Source: JAZBPO01 sp963691775 (GTDB taxonomy: Bacteria > Pseudomonadota > Gammaproteobacteria > Pseudomonadales > Azotimanducaceae). Taken from it: a DNA stretch of 64,000 nt. Both the position numbers and the translations under genes were made by a program. The notes beneath the pieces were generated by a model, which saw only the letters and a list, made by a program, of their open reading frames with translations, did no database searches and was not told the origin of the DNA. Numbering within the stretch: the stretch's first letter is position 1; every line of letters starts with the position of its first letter. The stretch is from contig OY829369.1 in assembly GCA_963691775.1 (NCBI GenBank), positions 2,666,001 through 2,730,000 on the forward strand, given 5' to 3'. This document shows positions 55,288-63,548 of this stretch, in pieces.

Positions 55288-55289
55288 CC

Positions 55290-56402
55290 GTGCGCTTTGC
55301 GCTCGCGCTTCTTGATTACTTTCCGCATGGCGGCATGCAGCGGGATGCGTTGGCGACGGCGCAGGCCTGCATGGTGGCGGGGCACGAGGTCGTGATCTTC
55401 GTCTCGCGCTGGACGGGCGCCGGCCCAGCGGGTGTTGAGGTGCGTCGGCTTGCTGGCGGCGGTAGGAGCAATCATGGGCGCGTGCGTGGCTTTGCGCGCG
55501 TGCTCGCCGATGCGCTTGCGCGTGATCGCTTCGATGCGTCTCTTGCGTTTCAGTGCCTGCCTGGCGTCGACGCCTGGTTCGCCGCGGATCCCTGCCGCGC
55601 GGCGCGTGACGCGCGGCGAACTGCATGGCTGCGCGCGCTGCCCCGTTCTCGGGCATATCGCGCGCTTGAGCGCGCGCTCTGCGCACCGGCTTCCGCGACG
55701 TGGATACTGCTGGTCGATCCCAGGCAAGGGGCGTTGTTCAAGCACTATCACGGCACGCAATCCGATCGCTTTGTCGAGCTTCCGCCGGGCCTTGCACCGG
55801 ATCGCAGGACGGCGCCGCCCTCCGCCGACGAGCGCAGGCGTTTACGCGCTGAGGTCTGCGCCGAGCTTGGTCTCGAGCCCACGCGGCCGCTGATGCTCTC
55901 GATCGGCTCGGACTTTCGGCGCAAGGGTGTTGATCGCTCGATGCATGCGCTTGGAAGCGCGGCGCAGTTGATCGCTGTGGGTTCGCATGCGGGTTGGCGG
56001 TGGGCCTGGCAGGCCCGGTCGCTGGGTCTGACCGAGCGCGTCCGCCTGCTGCAGGGTCGGGACGACGTGCCGAGACTGCTCGCGGCGTGCGATCTGCTTC
56101 TGCATCCGGCCCGCGAGGAGAATACGGGAACGGTGATCGTCGAAGCGCTCGCGAGCGGAACCCCCGTTGTGTGCTCCGCAGCGTGTGGCTACGCCGGATT
56201 CGTAGCAGCTTCCGGAGCCGGCGCCGTGGTGCCCGAGCCGTTCGACCCAGCTGCCTTTGAGCATGCGATCTCGCAAGCGCTCGCCGCGCCAAAAGGCACC
56301 CTGCGGCGCGCAGCCTGCCACTGGTCCGAGGCGCAGGATTTCGGCGCTCTGCATCGGAGGATTGTCGAGGTGCTCGAGGCAATCGGGGGCGAGCGCAGGT
56401 GA
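55290..56402 (+). CDS. waaG: LPS core glucosyltransferase WaaG
   Basis: WaaG is a GT4 glycosyltransferase that adds the first outer-core sugar (glucose in E. coli; in Pseudomonas-type cores it is a galactosamine transferase) to heptose II. The 370-residue protein begins RFALALLDYFPHGGMQRDAL, and has the sugar-nucleotide binding region LLHPAREENTGTVIVEALAS, with E-x7-E. Start codon GTG 55290 is two bases after waaC. The stop overlaps the start of the kinase gene (GTGA). The exact donor sugar is not readable from sequence. Confidence 0.92.
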   Translation: MRFALALLDYFPHGGMQRDALATAQACMVAGHEVVIFVSRWTGAGPAGVEVRRLAGGGRSNHGRVRGFARVLADALARDRFDASLAFQCLPGVDAWFAADPCRAARDARRTAWLRALPRSRAYRALERALCAPASATWILLVDPRQGALFKHYHGTQSDRFVELPPGLAPDRRTAPPSADERRRLRAEVCAELGLEPTRPLMLSIGSDFRRKGVDRSMHALGSAAQLIAVGSHAGWRWAWQARSLGLTERVRLLQGRDDVPRLLAACDLLLHPAREENTGTVIVEALASGTPVVCSAACGYAGFVAASGAGAVVPEPFDPAAFEHAISQALAAPKGTLRRAACHWSEAQDFGALHRRIVEVLEAIGGERR

Positions 56403-57166
56403 CCGGCTGGCGTGTGCGTGCTGCCGAGGCGCCGTTCGAATGCCTGCGATCGGAGCCCGACCCGGCGGCCTGGGTGGATGCGCGGGCCGGCCGCGTACAC
56501 CGAGATCTGCCGACCCGGCGCACCTTCGAGTTCGAGCATGCGGGAGCGCGCTGGTTCGCCAAGATCCATCTCGGCGTCGGTGAGCGGGAACTACTGAAGA
56601 ATCTGCTGGTCCTGCGCCTCCCCGTGTTCGGCGCAGAGACGGAACTGCAGGCAATTGCACGCCTGGACGCAGCGGGCTTGCCGACCCTGTCCGTGGCGGC
56701 GTGGGGCGTGAGCCGTGATCTTCTGCCCACGCGAAGACGCTCTTTCCTTGTCACACGTGCCGTCGAGCACGAAGAAACGCTCGAGGATCGCGCGCGGGCG
56801 CCGTCGCTCGAGCCAGGCGAGCGTCGGGACCGCATTCAGGCCCTCGCCGGACTCGTCCGCCGGATGCACGATGCCGGCGTCAATCATCGAGACCTCTATC
56901 TGGTGCACGTACTGCTTTGCAGTGATGGATTGCGTCTCATTGACCTGCATCGCGCACAGGTGCGAGGCGCGGTACCCCGACGATGGCGAGCCAAGGATCT
57001 GGCGGCGCTCGCCTTTTCGGCCCGTGCGACCGGCGCGCTGGGTCCGGCGGACGAGCGTCGCTTCGTTGCATGCTACGCCCGTGGCGCGCTGCGCCGAGAC
57101 GAAGACTTCTGGCGCGACGTCGAGCGCCGCGCCGCGCGCATGGCGCAGCGGGGTGCGCAGGGATGA
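56399..57166 (+). CDS. waaP: LPS core heptose(I) kinase WaaP
   Basis: WaaP phosphorylates heptose I of the LPS inner core, a modification important for outer-membrane stability and, in Pseudomonas, for viability. The 255-residue protein belongs to the protein-kinase-like WaaP/RfaP family: FAKIHLGVGERELLKNLL (ATP-binding Lys), the catalytic loop GVNHRDLYLVHVLL (HRD), and LIDLHRAQVR as metal-binding Asp. The start is GTG 56399, overlapping waaG by four bases. Its stop overlaps the next kinase gene. It matches the family length (about 260). Confidence 0.92.
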   Translation: MTGWRVRAAEAPFECLRSEPDPAAWVDARAGRVHRDLPTRRTFEFEHAGARWFAKIHLGVGERELLKNLLVLRLPVFGAETELQAIARLDAAGLPTLSVAAWGVSRDLLPTRRRSFLVTRAVEHEETLEDRARAPSLEPGERRDRIQALAGLVRRMHDAGVNHRDLYLVHVLLCSDGLRLIDLHRAQVRGAVPRRWRAKDLAALAFSARATGALGPADERRFVACYARGALRRDEDFWRDVERRAARMAQRGAQG

Positions 57167-57930
57167 CGCCACAAGCCCGGCAATGGCGGCGCGCTGGAGA
57201 GATCGATCCAGTGCGCTTTGCGCGAGTGCAAGGTGGCCGGGTCGATGGCGTGATCGCGACCGATGTTGAGAGCGATTTGTTTGACGGTTTGTGCAAGGAC
57301 CCGGATGTGCTGCTTCGCCGCGGCGAAGTGCTCAAGGATGACCGCGCCGCCACCGTAGTGGTGCTGCCGACCGGGGCAGGCGAGGTGGTGCTCAAGCGGT
57401 TTCGCTATCCGGATCAGATGCGCGCTGCGCGCAGAGCGTTGCGTCCGAGCCGGGCTCGCATGGCCTTTGTCGCGGCATTGCGCCTAGGGGCTTTTGGTAT
57501 CGCTGTACCGGAGCCGATGGCTTTTCTCGAGCGTCGTCGCCTCGGCGTTGGCGTGGCGAGCTGGCTGCTTGCGCGACGCGCTCCCGGTGGTGACGCCGGC
57601 GCTGTGCTGGCTGACGCCGCAGCTTCAGACACCCAGCGCCTTCGCGTGGTCGACGCGCTCGTCAGCGTTGTGGCCCGCTTGCAGTCGGGGCGGATCGTTC
57701 ACGGCGATCTGAAAGCAACGAACTTCCTGATCGACGTTGCGGCGCTCGACGATGCCAGTGCCAATCCGGTCGAGCTACTGGATCTCCATGCGGTGTCGCG
57801 GGCGGGAGCGTTCGGCGCGTCTGGCTTGCGGCGCGATCAGCGGCGCTTCCTTCGCAATCTCGACCCGTGGCCCGAGCTTCAGCGGCGGGCGTCCGAGATG
57901 CTCGCGCAGGGGCGGCTGCGTCAGGCGTAG
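57163..57930 (+). CDS. Second LPS-core kinase-like protein
   Basis: This 255-residue kinase-like protein is in the RIO/WaaP-like group. The visible catalytic loop is RIVHGDLKATNFLID (HGD-L-K-x-x-N) and a following LLDLHAVSR supplies a second Asp; a Lys in VVLKRFRY would bind ATP. Pseudomonas has additional kinase genes directly after waaP (WapG, WapQ-type) that phosphorylate heptose; this is probably equivalent. ATG 57163 overlaps the waaP stop by four bases; the longer upstream frame is rejected. The 3' end overlaps the convergent acyltransferase by 10 bases. Confidence 0.8.
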   Translation: MTPQARQWRRAGEIDPVRFARVQGGRVDGVIATDVESDLFDGLCKDPDVLLRRGEVLKDDRAATVVVLPTGAGEVVLKRFRYPDQMRAARRALRPSRARMAFVAALRLGAFGIAVPEPMAFLERRRLGVGVASWLLARRAPGGDAGAVLADAAASDTQRLRVVDALVSVVARLQSGRIVHGDLKATNFLIDVAALDDASANPVELLDLHAVSRAGAFGASGLRRDQRRFLRNLDPWPELQRRASEMLAQGRLRQA

Positions 57931-58814
57931 CGGTCGGCGGCACCGGGGGGCGTGGTCTTGAAGCGCCGGTGTGTCCAGAGGTACTGCGCCGGATGGGCCC
58001 GCACCGCGTCCTCGATGGCGGCGACGTAGCGCCGGGTGTCGACCGCGAGGTCGCCTGTTGCGAGCGCCAGTGTTCTGAACCGCAGCGTCCAGCGCGGGCG
58101 ACCGGGTAGGCGCCAGTGATCAACGAATAGCACCCGAGCGCCACTTGCGCGTACGAGGCGAGCTGCGCTGTCTACCGTTGCCGCCGGGACGCCCAGGAAC
58201 GGCACGAAGGGGCCGGTCCTCAGGTCCTGGTCGAATGCGTACCAGACGCACCGGCCTGCCTTCAGGCTTCGCAGGAGCGTGCGCGGATCGTCGCGATCGA
58301 TGAGCGCCCCGAAGTGGCGTGCGCGGCCACGATTGCGCAGGCGATCCAGGGCCGCGCCCCTCCCCGTGCGCTGAACGACGTCAACGTCAGCGATCGTGCC
58401 GAGGCAGGCGCCCGCGATCTCCAGCGTGACCTGGTGGCTTCCCAGGAGGAGGACCCCCTCCGGCGCGTTCAGGGCTGCGCGGAACTGGTCCTCCCCGATC
58501 ACGTTCAGACGGCCGGCGAGCGTACGGCGATCGCCGGCCCAGGCGATCGCGCTCTCCAGTACGGCGGTGCCGGTTGCGGCGAAGTGTGCGCGGAGCAGGC
58601 GCGCCCGTGCGGGCGGGTCCAGGTCCGGGAAACAGAGCTCGAGATTGCGCAGCGCGATCCGCCGGCGCGTGGGTGCCAGGTGCGCCCCGAGCTGGCCGAG
58701 CGCGGCGCCGAGGAACGTGAGCAGGGACAACGGAAGTGCTGCGATGACGCGTGTGAGCAGGCGCAGGGCGTAGTCCGCGGCGGTGCTATGCTCCGGTGTC
58801 CTCACGGTTGTCAT
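57921..58814 (-). CDS. Lipid A biosynthesis acyltransferase (LpxL/LpxM family)
   Basis: This 297-residue membrane-bound acyltransferase is of the HtrB/LpxL/LpxM family, which attaches secondary acyl chains to lipid A precursors from acyl-ACP. A hydrophobic N-terminal segment (LPLSLLTFLGAALGQLGAHL) anchors it. The family catalytic H-x4-E is seen in GSHQVTLEIAG, with RRIALRNLELCFPD upstream and FVPFLGVPAATVDSAARL after it. Which acyl group is transferred is not readable. ATG 58814 was chosen over the 16-codon longer start. It is divergent from hldE with only 15 bases between start codons. Confidence 0.85.
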   Translation of the reverse strand: MTTVRTPEHSTAADYALRLLTRVIAALPLSLLTFLGAALGQLGAHLAPTRRRIALRNLELCFPDLDPPARARLLRAHFAATGTAVLESAIAWAGDRRTLAGRLNVIGEDQFRAALNAPEGVLLLGSHQVTLEIAGACLGTIADVDVVQRTGRGAALDRLRNRGRARHFGALIDRDDPRTLLRSLKAGRCVWYAFDQDLRTGPFVPFLGVPAATVDSAARLVRASGARVLFVDHWRLPGRPRWTLRFRTLALATGDLAVDTRRYVAAIEDAVRAHPAQYLWTHRRFKTTPPGAADRYA

Positions 58815-58829
58815 TCTGCACGCGAATCC

Positions 58830-60257
58830 ATGGTCGCCCTTCCGGATCTTTCCGCCGTCCACGTTGTCGTCTGCGGGGACGTCATGCTTGATCGTTACTT
58901 CACTGGCGCAGCCGGGCGAATCTCACCCGAAGCGCCGGTTCCCGTCGTTCGCGTCGACGCCGAGGTGCTGCGGCCTGGCGGCGCGGCGAACGTGGCTGCG
59001 GGTATCGTCGCGCTCGGTGCGCGCTGCACTCTGTTCGGAGCCGTCGGTGACGATGCCGATGGATTGCAACTCGAGCAGCTTTTGCTCGACGCGGGGGTCG
59101 ACTGCCGACTGCAGCGATATCCACGCCGGCGCACGGTCACCAAGCTACGGGTGACCAGCCGCGGTCAGCAACTCCTGCGGCTCGATTTCGAGGACGACCC
59201 GGTTCCGGTTCCGGTCCCGGTGTCAGCGATCGGTCCCCATCGCGCGCTTGCGGATGTGCTCTCCTCTGCGCACGCGCTTGTTCTTTCCGACTATGCCAAG
59301 GGCATGCTCGCTGACCCCGCTGGGCTCGTCGCGGAGGCCCGGACCCGTCATGTCCCGGTGATCGTCGATCCGAAACGGGGCCCGTTCGCGCGGTTTCGTG
59401 GCGCGCAGGTCCTGACGCCCAATCTCCACGAGTTCGTTGCGGCGTCCGGAGGCGGCACGATCGCTGACGACGCTGATCTCGCAGCGCGTGCGCGTTCGCT
59501 ACGTGAGGCCGCAGGGGTCGAGGCCTTGCTGCTGACTCGGGGCGCTGCCGGAATGAGCCTGTTCACGGAGGACGGCCGCCTGGATCTCCCCGCTGAGGCG
59601 CGCGAAGTCTTCGATGTCACAGGCGCGGGCGATACGGTTGCGGCCGTGCTCGCAGCGGCGCTGGCGGGTGGTATGTCGCTGGAATCGGCCGTGGAGCTTT
59701 CGAATAGAGCTGCAGGGATCGCTGTCGCGCAAACGGGGACGCGGCCAGTCACGTTCCATGACCTGACTGCCTCGGGGCTCGCTGACGGGGTGATCGCCCA
59801 GGACGCTCTTGTTGCTAGGGTGGCGGAGGCGCGAGCCCGCGGGGAGCGAATCGTTTTCACCAATGGCTGCTTTGACCTGCTCCACGCGGGGCACGTGTCA
59901 TATCTGCAGGAGGCTGCAGGGCTTGGCGAGAGGCTCATTGTCGCGATCAACGGCGATGCGTCGGTGAAGCGTCTCAAGGGCGAGGGCCGTCCCTATGCGA
60001 AGGCCACTGACCGAGCGCGTGTCCTCGCCGGCCTGCGCGGAGTGGATTGGGTCACGGTATTCGAAGACGACACGCCGGAAGCGCTCATCGAGCGCCTTGC
60101 CCCGGACGTGCTGGTAAAGGGCGGTGACTATCGCATCGATGGGGTCGTCGGCGGAGCGCTCGTACGCAGACTGGGCGGCGAGGTTCGCGTACTCGGTCTT
60201 CAGCCGGGTCGGAGCACGACAGCGTTGGCGGCGCGGGTCCGGGAGGGGGACGCCTAG
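58830..60257 (+). CDS. hldE: Bifunctional heptose kinase/adenylyltransferase HldE
   Basis: HldE phosphorylates D-glycero-beta-D-manno-heptose 7-phosphate at C1 and then forms ADP-heptose, the donor for WaaC and WaaF. The 475-residue protein has an N-terminal ribokinase-like domain (about 1-315; ISPEAPVPVVRV, LRPGGAANVA, VTGAGDTVAAV) and a C-terminal cytidylyltransferase-like domain (about 335-475; FTNGCFDLLHAGHVSYL with HxGH). Length matches E. coli HldE (477). A slippage-prone hexanucleotide repeat at 59199-59222 encodes a Pro-Val run. It is convergent with the aldo/keto reductase gene. Confidence 0.96.
   Translation: MVALPDLSAVHVVVCGDVMLDRYFTGAAGRISPEAPVPVVRVDAEVLRPGGAANVAAGIVALGARCTLFGAVGDDADGLQLEQLLLDAGVDCRLQRYPRRRTVTKLRVTSRGQQLLRLDFEDDPVPVPVPVSAIGPHRALADVLSSAHALVLSDYAKGMLADPAGLVAEARTRHVPVIVDPKRGPFARFRGAQVLTPNLHEFVAASGGGTIADDADLAARARSLREAAGVEALLLTRGAAGMSLFTEDGRLDLPAEAREVFDVTGAGDTVAAVLAAALAGGMSLESAVELSNRAAGIAVAQTGTRPVTFHDLTASGLADGVIAQDALVARVAEARARGERIVFTNGCFDLLHAGHVSYLQEAAGLGERLIVAINGDASVKRLKGEGRPYAKATDRARVLAGLRGVDWVTVFEDDTPEALIERLAPDVLVKGGDYRIDGVVGGALVRRLGGEVRVLGLQPGRSTTALAARVREGDA
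59199..59222 (+). repeat. Hexanucleotide direct repeat within hldE
   Basis: Four CCGGTN-type units (CCGGTT, CCGGTT, CCGGTC, CCGGTG) in tandem encode Pro-Val four times in a surface-loop region. Changes in copy number would keep the frame, as six bases is a multiple of three. Confidence 0.7.
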
Positions 60258-61018
60258 GCACCCGTGATCGCCCTCGCGTTGGCGGCGAGGTGCGCAGGAC
60301 GGGTGGTGCCGACGACCACGCTCGATACGAAAGCATGTGCACTCGCGGCCTGCAGCGCCTCGGCAGGGTTTTCGGCATGGCCGCTGTGAAGCGCTTTCTT
60401 CACCAGGATCCCGCATCCGTGAGCTGAAGCGGCCGCACGCGCTGCTTCCACCTCCTCCTCATCGCCAAGCGTGACCATCAGCACGTCGACGTAAGGCGCA
60501 AGGGCTCGCAGGCCCGGGAGCGTTTTTGTGGACGCCCCCACGGCCCTGATGTCGCCCGCCTGCTTGCGATCATGCAAGCCCTCCAGCGCACCCGTGTCGA
60601 CCAGGCGCGCCTCGTTTCTGCCATCGGAGTGCAGCAGAACGCAGTCGAGGCAGTCTGTAGCGAGTGCGCGCATGGAGCGTTCAATGCTCATGAGGGTGGC
60701 CTGACGAGAGAAATCGAAGGATGAGTGTTCGCCGTCGTAGGTTTCCCCCGTTTTCGTGACGATGATGAACTGATCGCGTCGGCCGCGGAGCAAGCGGCCC
60801 AGACGGACTTCCGCGTCGCCGTAGGCAGGCGCTGTGTCGAGCAGCGTGACCCCATGAACGAGGGCAGCATCGATCAGGGCCCGTGCATCTTCATCGGTGG
60901 GGCGCCGTACCGGTTTCGGGTAGCGCAGCCCGGTGCTTCGCCCGACGGCAACCGTGCCCAGACCGAGCAAGGGGACATCGATGCCCGTCCGCCCGAGGGG
61001 GCGTGTTGGAAGCGTCAT
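60254..61018 (-). CDS. Aldo/keto reductase
   Basis: This 254-residue NAD(P)H-dependent aldo/keto reductase is somewhat shorter than the typical 300-320 residues. It has GRTGIDVPLLGLGTVAVG, catalytic Asp and Tyr in TLLDTAPAYGDAEVRLGRL, catalytic Lys in IIVTKTG and catalytic His in LDCVLLHSDG. Its ATG overlaps the stop of the FAD oxidoreductase gene by four bases (ATGA), so the two are an operon. The pair also occurs in the LPS region of Pseudomonas. The stop codons of this gene and hldE share one CTAG. Confidence 0.88.
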   Translation of the reverse strand: MTLPTRPLGRTGIDVPLLGLGTVAVGRSTGLRYPKPVRRPTDEDARALIDAALVHGVTLLDTAPAYGDAEVRLGRLLRGRRDQFIIVTKTGETYDGEHSSFDFSRQATLMSIERSMRALATDCLDCVLLHSDGRNEARLVDTGALEGLHDRKQAGDIRAVGASTKTLPGLRALAPYVDVLMVTLGDEEEVEAARAAASAHGCGILVKKALHSGHAENPAEALQAASAHAFVSSVVVGTTRPAHLAANARAITGA

Positions 61019-62235
61019 GCGGCACGCGTCCAGTACGGCGCTGCGATGGCCGGCCTGTCACGGTCCTCGAGCGCATCGCGGAGTGCGGCCTCCCGCGCCG
61101 GTCCATTGCCGGCGGCTTGTCCCACGGCCGAGACGATCCGGTCCGCTAAGGCAGGCGCGAGCGCCATTTTCGTTGGCCAGGCCGTGAGCACGGCGCCGTC
61201 GCGGGCGAGGAACGCGTCGTCGGGGCGACGGCGTACAGGCATCTGTGCTTCGGCCCGATCGATACGCAGGGTCGAGAAGCGGGCCGCGTCGATATCAATG
61301 TCCGGGAGCGCACGCACGAGAAGGTCACGGGCGGCGTCGATCTGCTCGGCCCGCGCGCGTTCGAGGCCGCGGCTTGCAAGGGCACCGCCGAGATAGATCC
61401 GGCGCTTGGGCGGGCCGTCAGCAAGCGGTACTGCTGAAGGGGCGATGCCGTGCGTCGTGATGGTGATGGGCGGCTCCGTGCTGCGCTGCCCTGACAGGCA
61501 GTGTCCGAATACGTCGTGCGCGAGCGGAAGTTCGACGCAGACCTGATGCAGCGGTCGTAGCTGCATGGGCGGGCCCTCCATGCCGAGCGCGGACAGCAGC
61601 GCGGCGTTGCCCGCGCCGGCGCAGAGCACCAGCGTACCCGCGCGCAAGAGCGTAGGGCCGAGATCGAGCTGTACGCCCGCTCGGGTGCACATGAGGCGGC
61701 TGCATACATCCGTTTCGCGGATGATCTGGCTTTCGAGCGAGGTGGCAAGCGCTGAGATGACAGAAGGCATATCGACCACCGGTTCGTCCAGGCGCAGGAC
61801 GAAGCCCTTTGATACGTACTCTGCGAGGAATGCGGGCCAATGGTGGCGCGCAACCGGCTCGGCCCGATCCTGTAGCAGGTGCGGGGCGAAGAGCTGAGCG
61901 AAGTAGCTGGCAAGCGTCGCGTCGGCCCAGAGCCAGCAGTGTTCGGATAGGCAGACAGCCGCGCTGAGGTCGACGTCGCCGCGGCCGGCAAGGGCGGCCC
62001 GCCAGCGCGCCGGCATGCTCGAAACTGCGTCGGCGGCGGCGGTCCTGCGGCCCCTGAGCGCATACTTCATGCCTGCGTGGACGATGCCCTGGGCAGCGAG
62101 CGTCTGGCCTCCACCGAGCGCATCACGTTCAACCACGGCGACAACGTGCCCTCGGGCCCGCAGGGCCTGCGCAGTCCAGAGCCCGGCGATTCCGCCACCA
62201 ACGATGAGGACATCGAGGTCGATGTTTCGCTTCAT
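61015..62235 (-). CDS. FAD-dependent oxidoreductase (DAO family)
   Basis: This 406-residue oxidoreductase of the D-amino-acid-oxidase/glycerol-3-phosphate-dehydrogenase-like group has the FAD-binding VLIVGGGIAGLWTAQALRAR at the N-terminus, ending its beta strand with VVERD, and QTLAAQGIVHAGMKYAL after it. Residues near the C-terminus (FLARDGAVLTAWPTKMALAP) fit this family. Substrate is unknown; a sugar-phosphate or amino-acid oxidase role is possible. It is the first gene of a two-gene minus-strand operon and is divergent from waaA. Confidence 0.85.
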   Translation of the reverse strand: MKRNIDLDVLIVGGGIAGLWTAQALRARGHVVAVVERDALGGGQTLAAQGIVHAGMKYALRGRRTAAADAVSSMPARWRAALAGRGDVDLSAAVCLSEHCWLWADATLASYFAQLFAPHLLQDRAEPVARHHWPAFLAEYVSKGFVLRLDEPVVDMPSVISALATSLESQIIRETDVCSRLMCTRAGVQLDLGPTLLRAGTLVLCAGAGNAALLSALGMEGPPMQLRPLHQVCVELPLAHDVFGHCLSGQRSTEPPITITTHGIAPSAVPLADGPPKRRIYLGGALASRGLERARAEQIDAARDLLVRALPDIDIDAARFSTLRIDRAEAQMPVRRRPDDAFLARDGAVLTAWPTKMALAPALADRIVSAVGQAAGNGPAREAALRDALEDRDRPAIAAPYWTRAA

Positions 62236-62306
62236 GGGAACGCTGGCGGCGCGAGGAGTGCGGTGGGCAGTATAGCAACGTCACGAAGTCTTCCTGGATC
62301 GTCCTC

Positions 62307-63548
62307 GTGTGGATTCGCCTGTACGCATTGCTGTGGGTTTGCGCACTGCCTTTCGCGCTGCTGCGCCTGTGGTGGCGCGGGCGTCGAGAGCCGGGGTACC
62401 GAGCCCGCCTGGGTGAACGCTTCGGCGCTGTTGCGCCGCGCGCAGCCGGTGGAATCTGGGTGCATGCCGTGTCCGCGGGAGAGATGGCGGCAAGCGCGCG
62501 CTTGCGCTCCGTGCTCGCCTCGCGCTTTCCAGATCGCCCGCTGATCGTGACCTCGACAACTCCGACGGGGCGCGCGCGTGCCCAGGCCGACGGCGACGAG
62601 GCAGCGTGGCTACCCCTTGATGTGCCTTTCTTCGTGGATCGGTTCCTCGCGCGCACCCGCCCGAGCGTGCTCGTGCTCGTCGAGCGAGAGCTCTGGCCCG
62701 GGCTTGTCGCTCGCGCCCATGCAGCGGGCGTAGCCGTGGTGCTCGTGAGTGGACGCCTTGGTGCGCGCTCGGCGCAGAGATACGCCCGGGTTCCGGGGCT
62801 GCGCCGCGTGCTGTTCGAATCGCTTGCCCTCGCGCTCTGTCAGGACGCCGCCAGTGCAGCACATCTGCAGGAACTGGGTGTGTCCGAGGTACGCGTGACC
62901 GGCTCGCTCAAGGCCGAACCACGGGTTCCCGACGGCTTCTCGGCCCAAGTGATGGAGCATCGCAGCGCGCTCGGAGGGGGATTCGTGATCGTTGCCGGCA
63001 GCGTACATCCGCCGGAGCTGAACGCGCTGCTTGCGGCCTTCGTCGCACATCGTCGCCTGCACTGGCGCCTCGTACTCGTGCCGCGGCACCCGCAACGCTT
63101 CGGAGAAGCGATCGAACGCTGTGCGGCGAGCGGCCTTGCATTCCGCCGCGCAGACGCGCGGGAGGGGCGCGAAGCGCCGCTGGTAGTCTGGGATCGGATG
63201 GGAGATCTGTTCGCGCTCTACGGTGCGGCGGACGTTGCCTTCGTCGGCGGATCGCTGGTTCCCCGAGGCGGGCACGCACCTTCAGAGCCTGCCTGGCATG
63301 GGGTGCCCATCGTGATGGGCCCGTACATGGAGCAGACCGGGCCCGTTGGTGCAGCGCTGATAGACGCGGGGGCATTGGTTCAGGTGAGCGATGCGGCGGG
63401 GGTTTTCGCTCGGTGCGCGCAGTGGGAAGACGATGTGCAGGCGCGTAAGCGCGCGGGAGCAGCGGCGCGCGCGGTGCTGCTGGCCGAAGAAGGCGTCGTC
63501 GAGGTGACGGCAGACGCCGTCACCCGGGTCCTTCACTCACCGGCGTAG
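62307..63548 (+). CDS. waaA: Kdo transferase WaaA
   Basis: WaaA (KdtA) transfers Kdo from CMP-Kdo to lipid IVA, before heptose addition. The 413-residue GT30 enzyme has an N-terminal membrane anchor (WIRLYALLWVCALPFALL), the catalytic-Glu segment WVHAVSAGEMAAS, VERELWPGL, and the sugar-nucleotide domain with FVGGSLVPRGGHAPSEPAWH, which matches the GGSLVPRGGHNPLEP family block. The GSTHxGE motif reads GSVHPPE here. The start is GTG 62307. It overlaps the convergent TolC-family gene by 16 bases. Confidence 0.94.
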   Translation: MWIRLYALLWVCALPFALLRLWWRGRREPGYRARLGERFGAVAPRAAGGIWVHAVSAGEMAASARLRSVLASRFPDRPLIVTSTTPTGRARAQADGDEAAWLPLDVPFFVDRFLARTRPSVLVLVERELWPGLVARAHAAGVAVVLVSGRLGARSAQRYARVPGLRRVLFESLALALCQDAASAAHLQELGVSEVRVTGSLKAEPRVPDGFSAQVMEHRSALGGGFVIVAGSVHPPELNALLAAFVAHRRLHWRLVLVPRHPQRFGEAIERCAASGLAFRRADAREGREAPLVVWDRMGDLFALYGAADVAFVGGSLVPRGGHAPSEPAWHGVPIVMGPYMEQTGPVGAALIDAGALVQVSDAAGVFARCAQWEDDVQARKRAGAAARAVLLAEEGVVEVTADAVTRVLHSPA

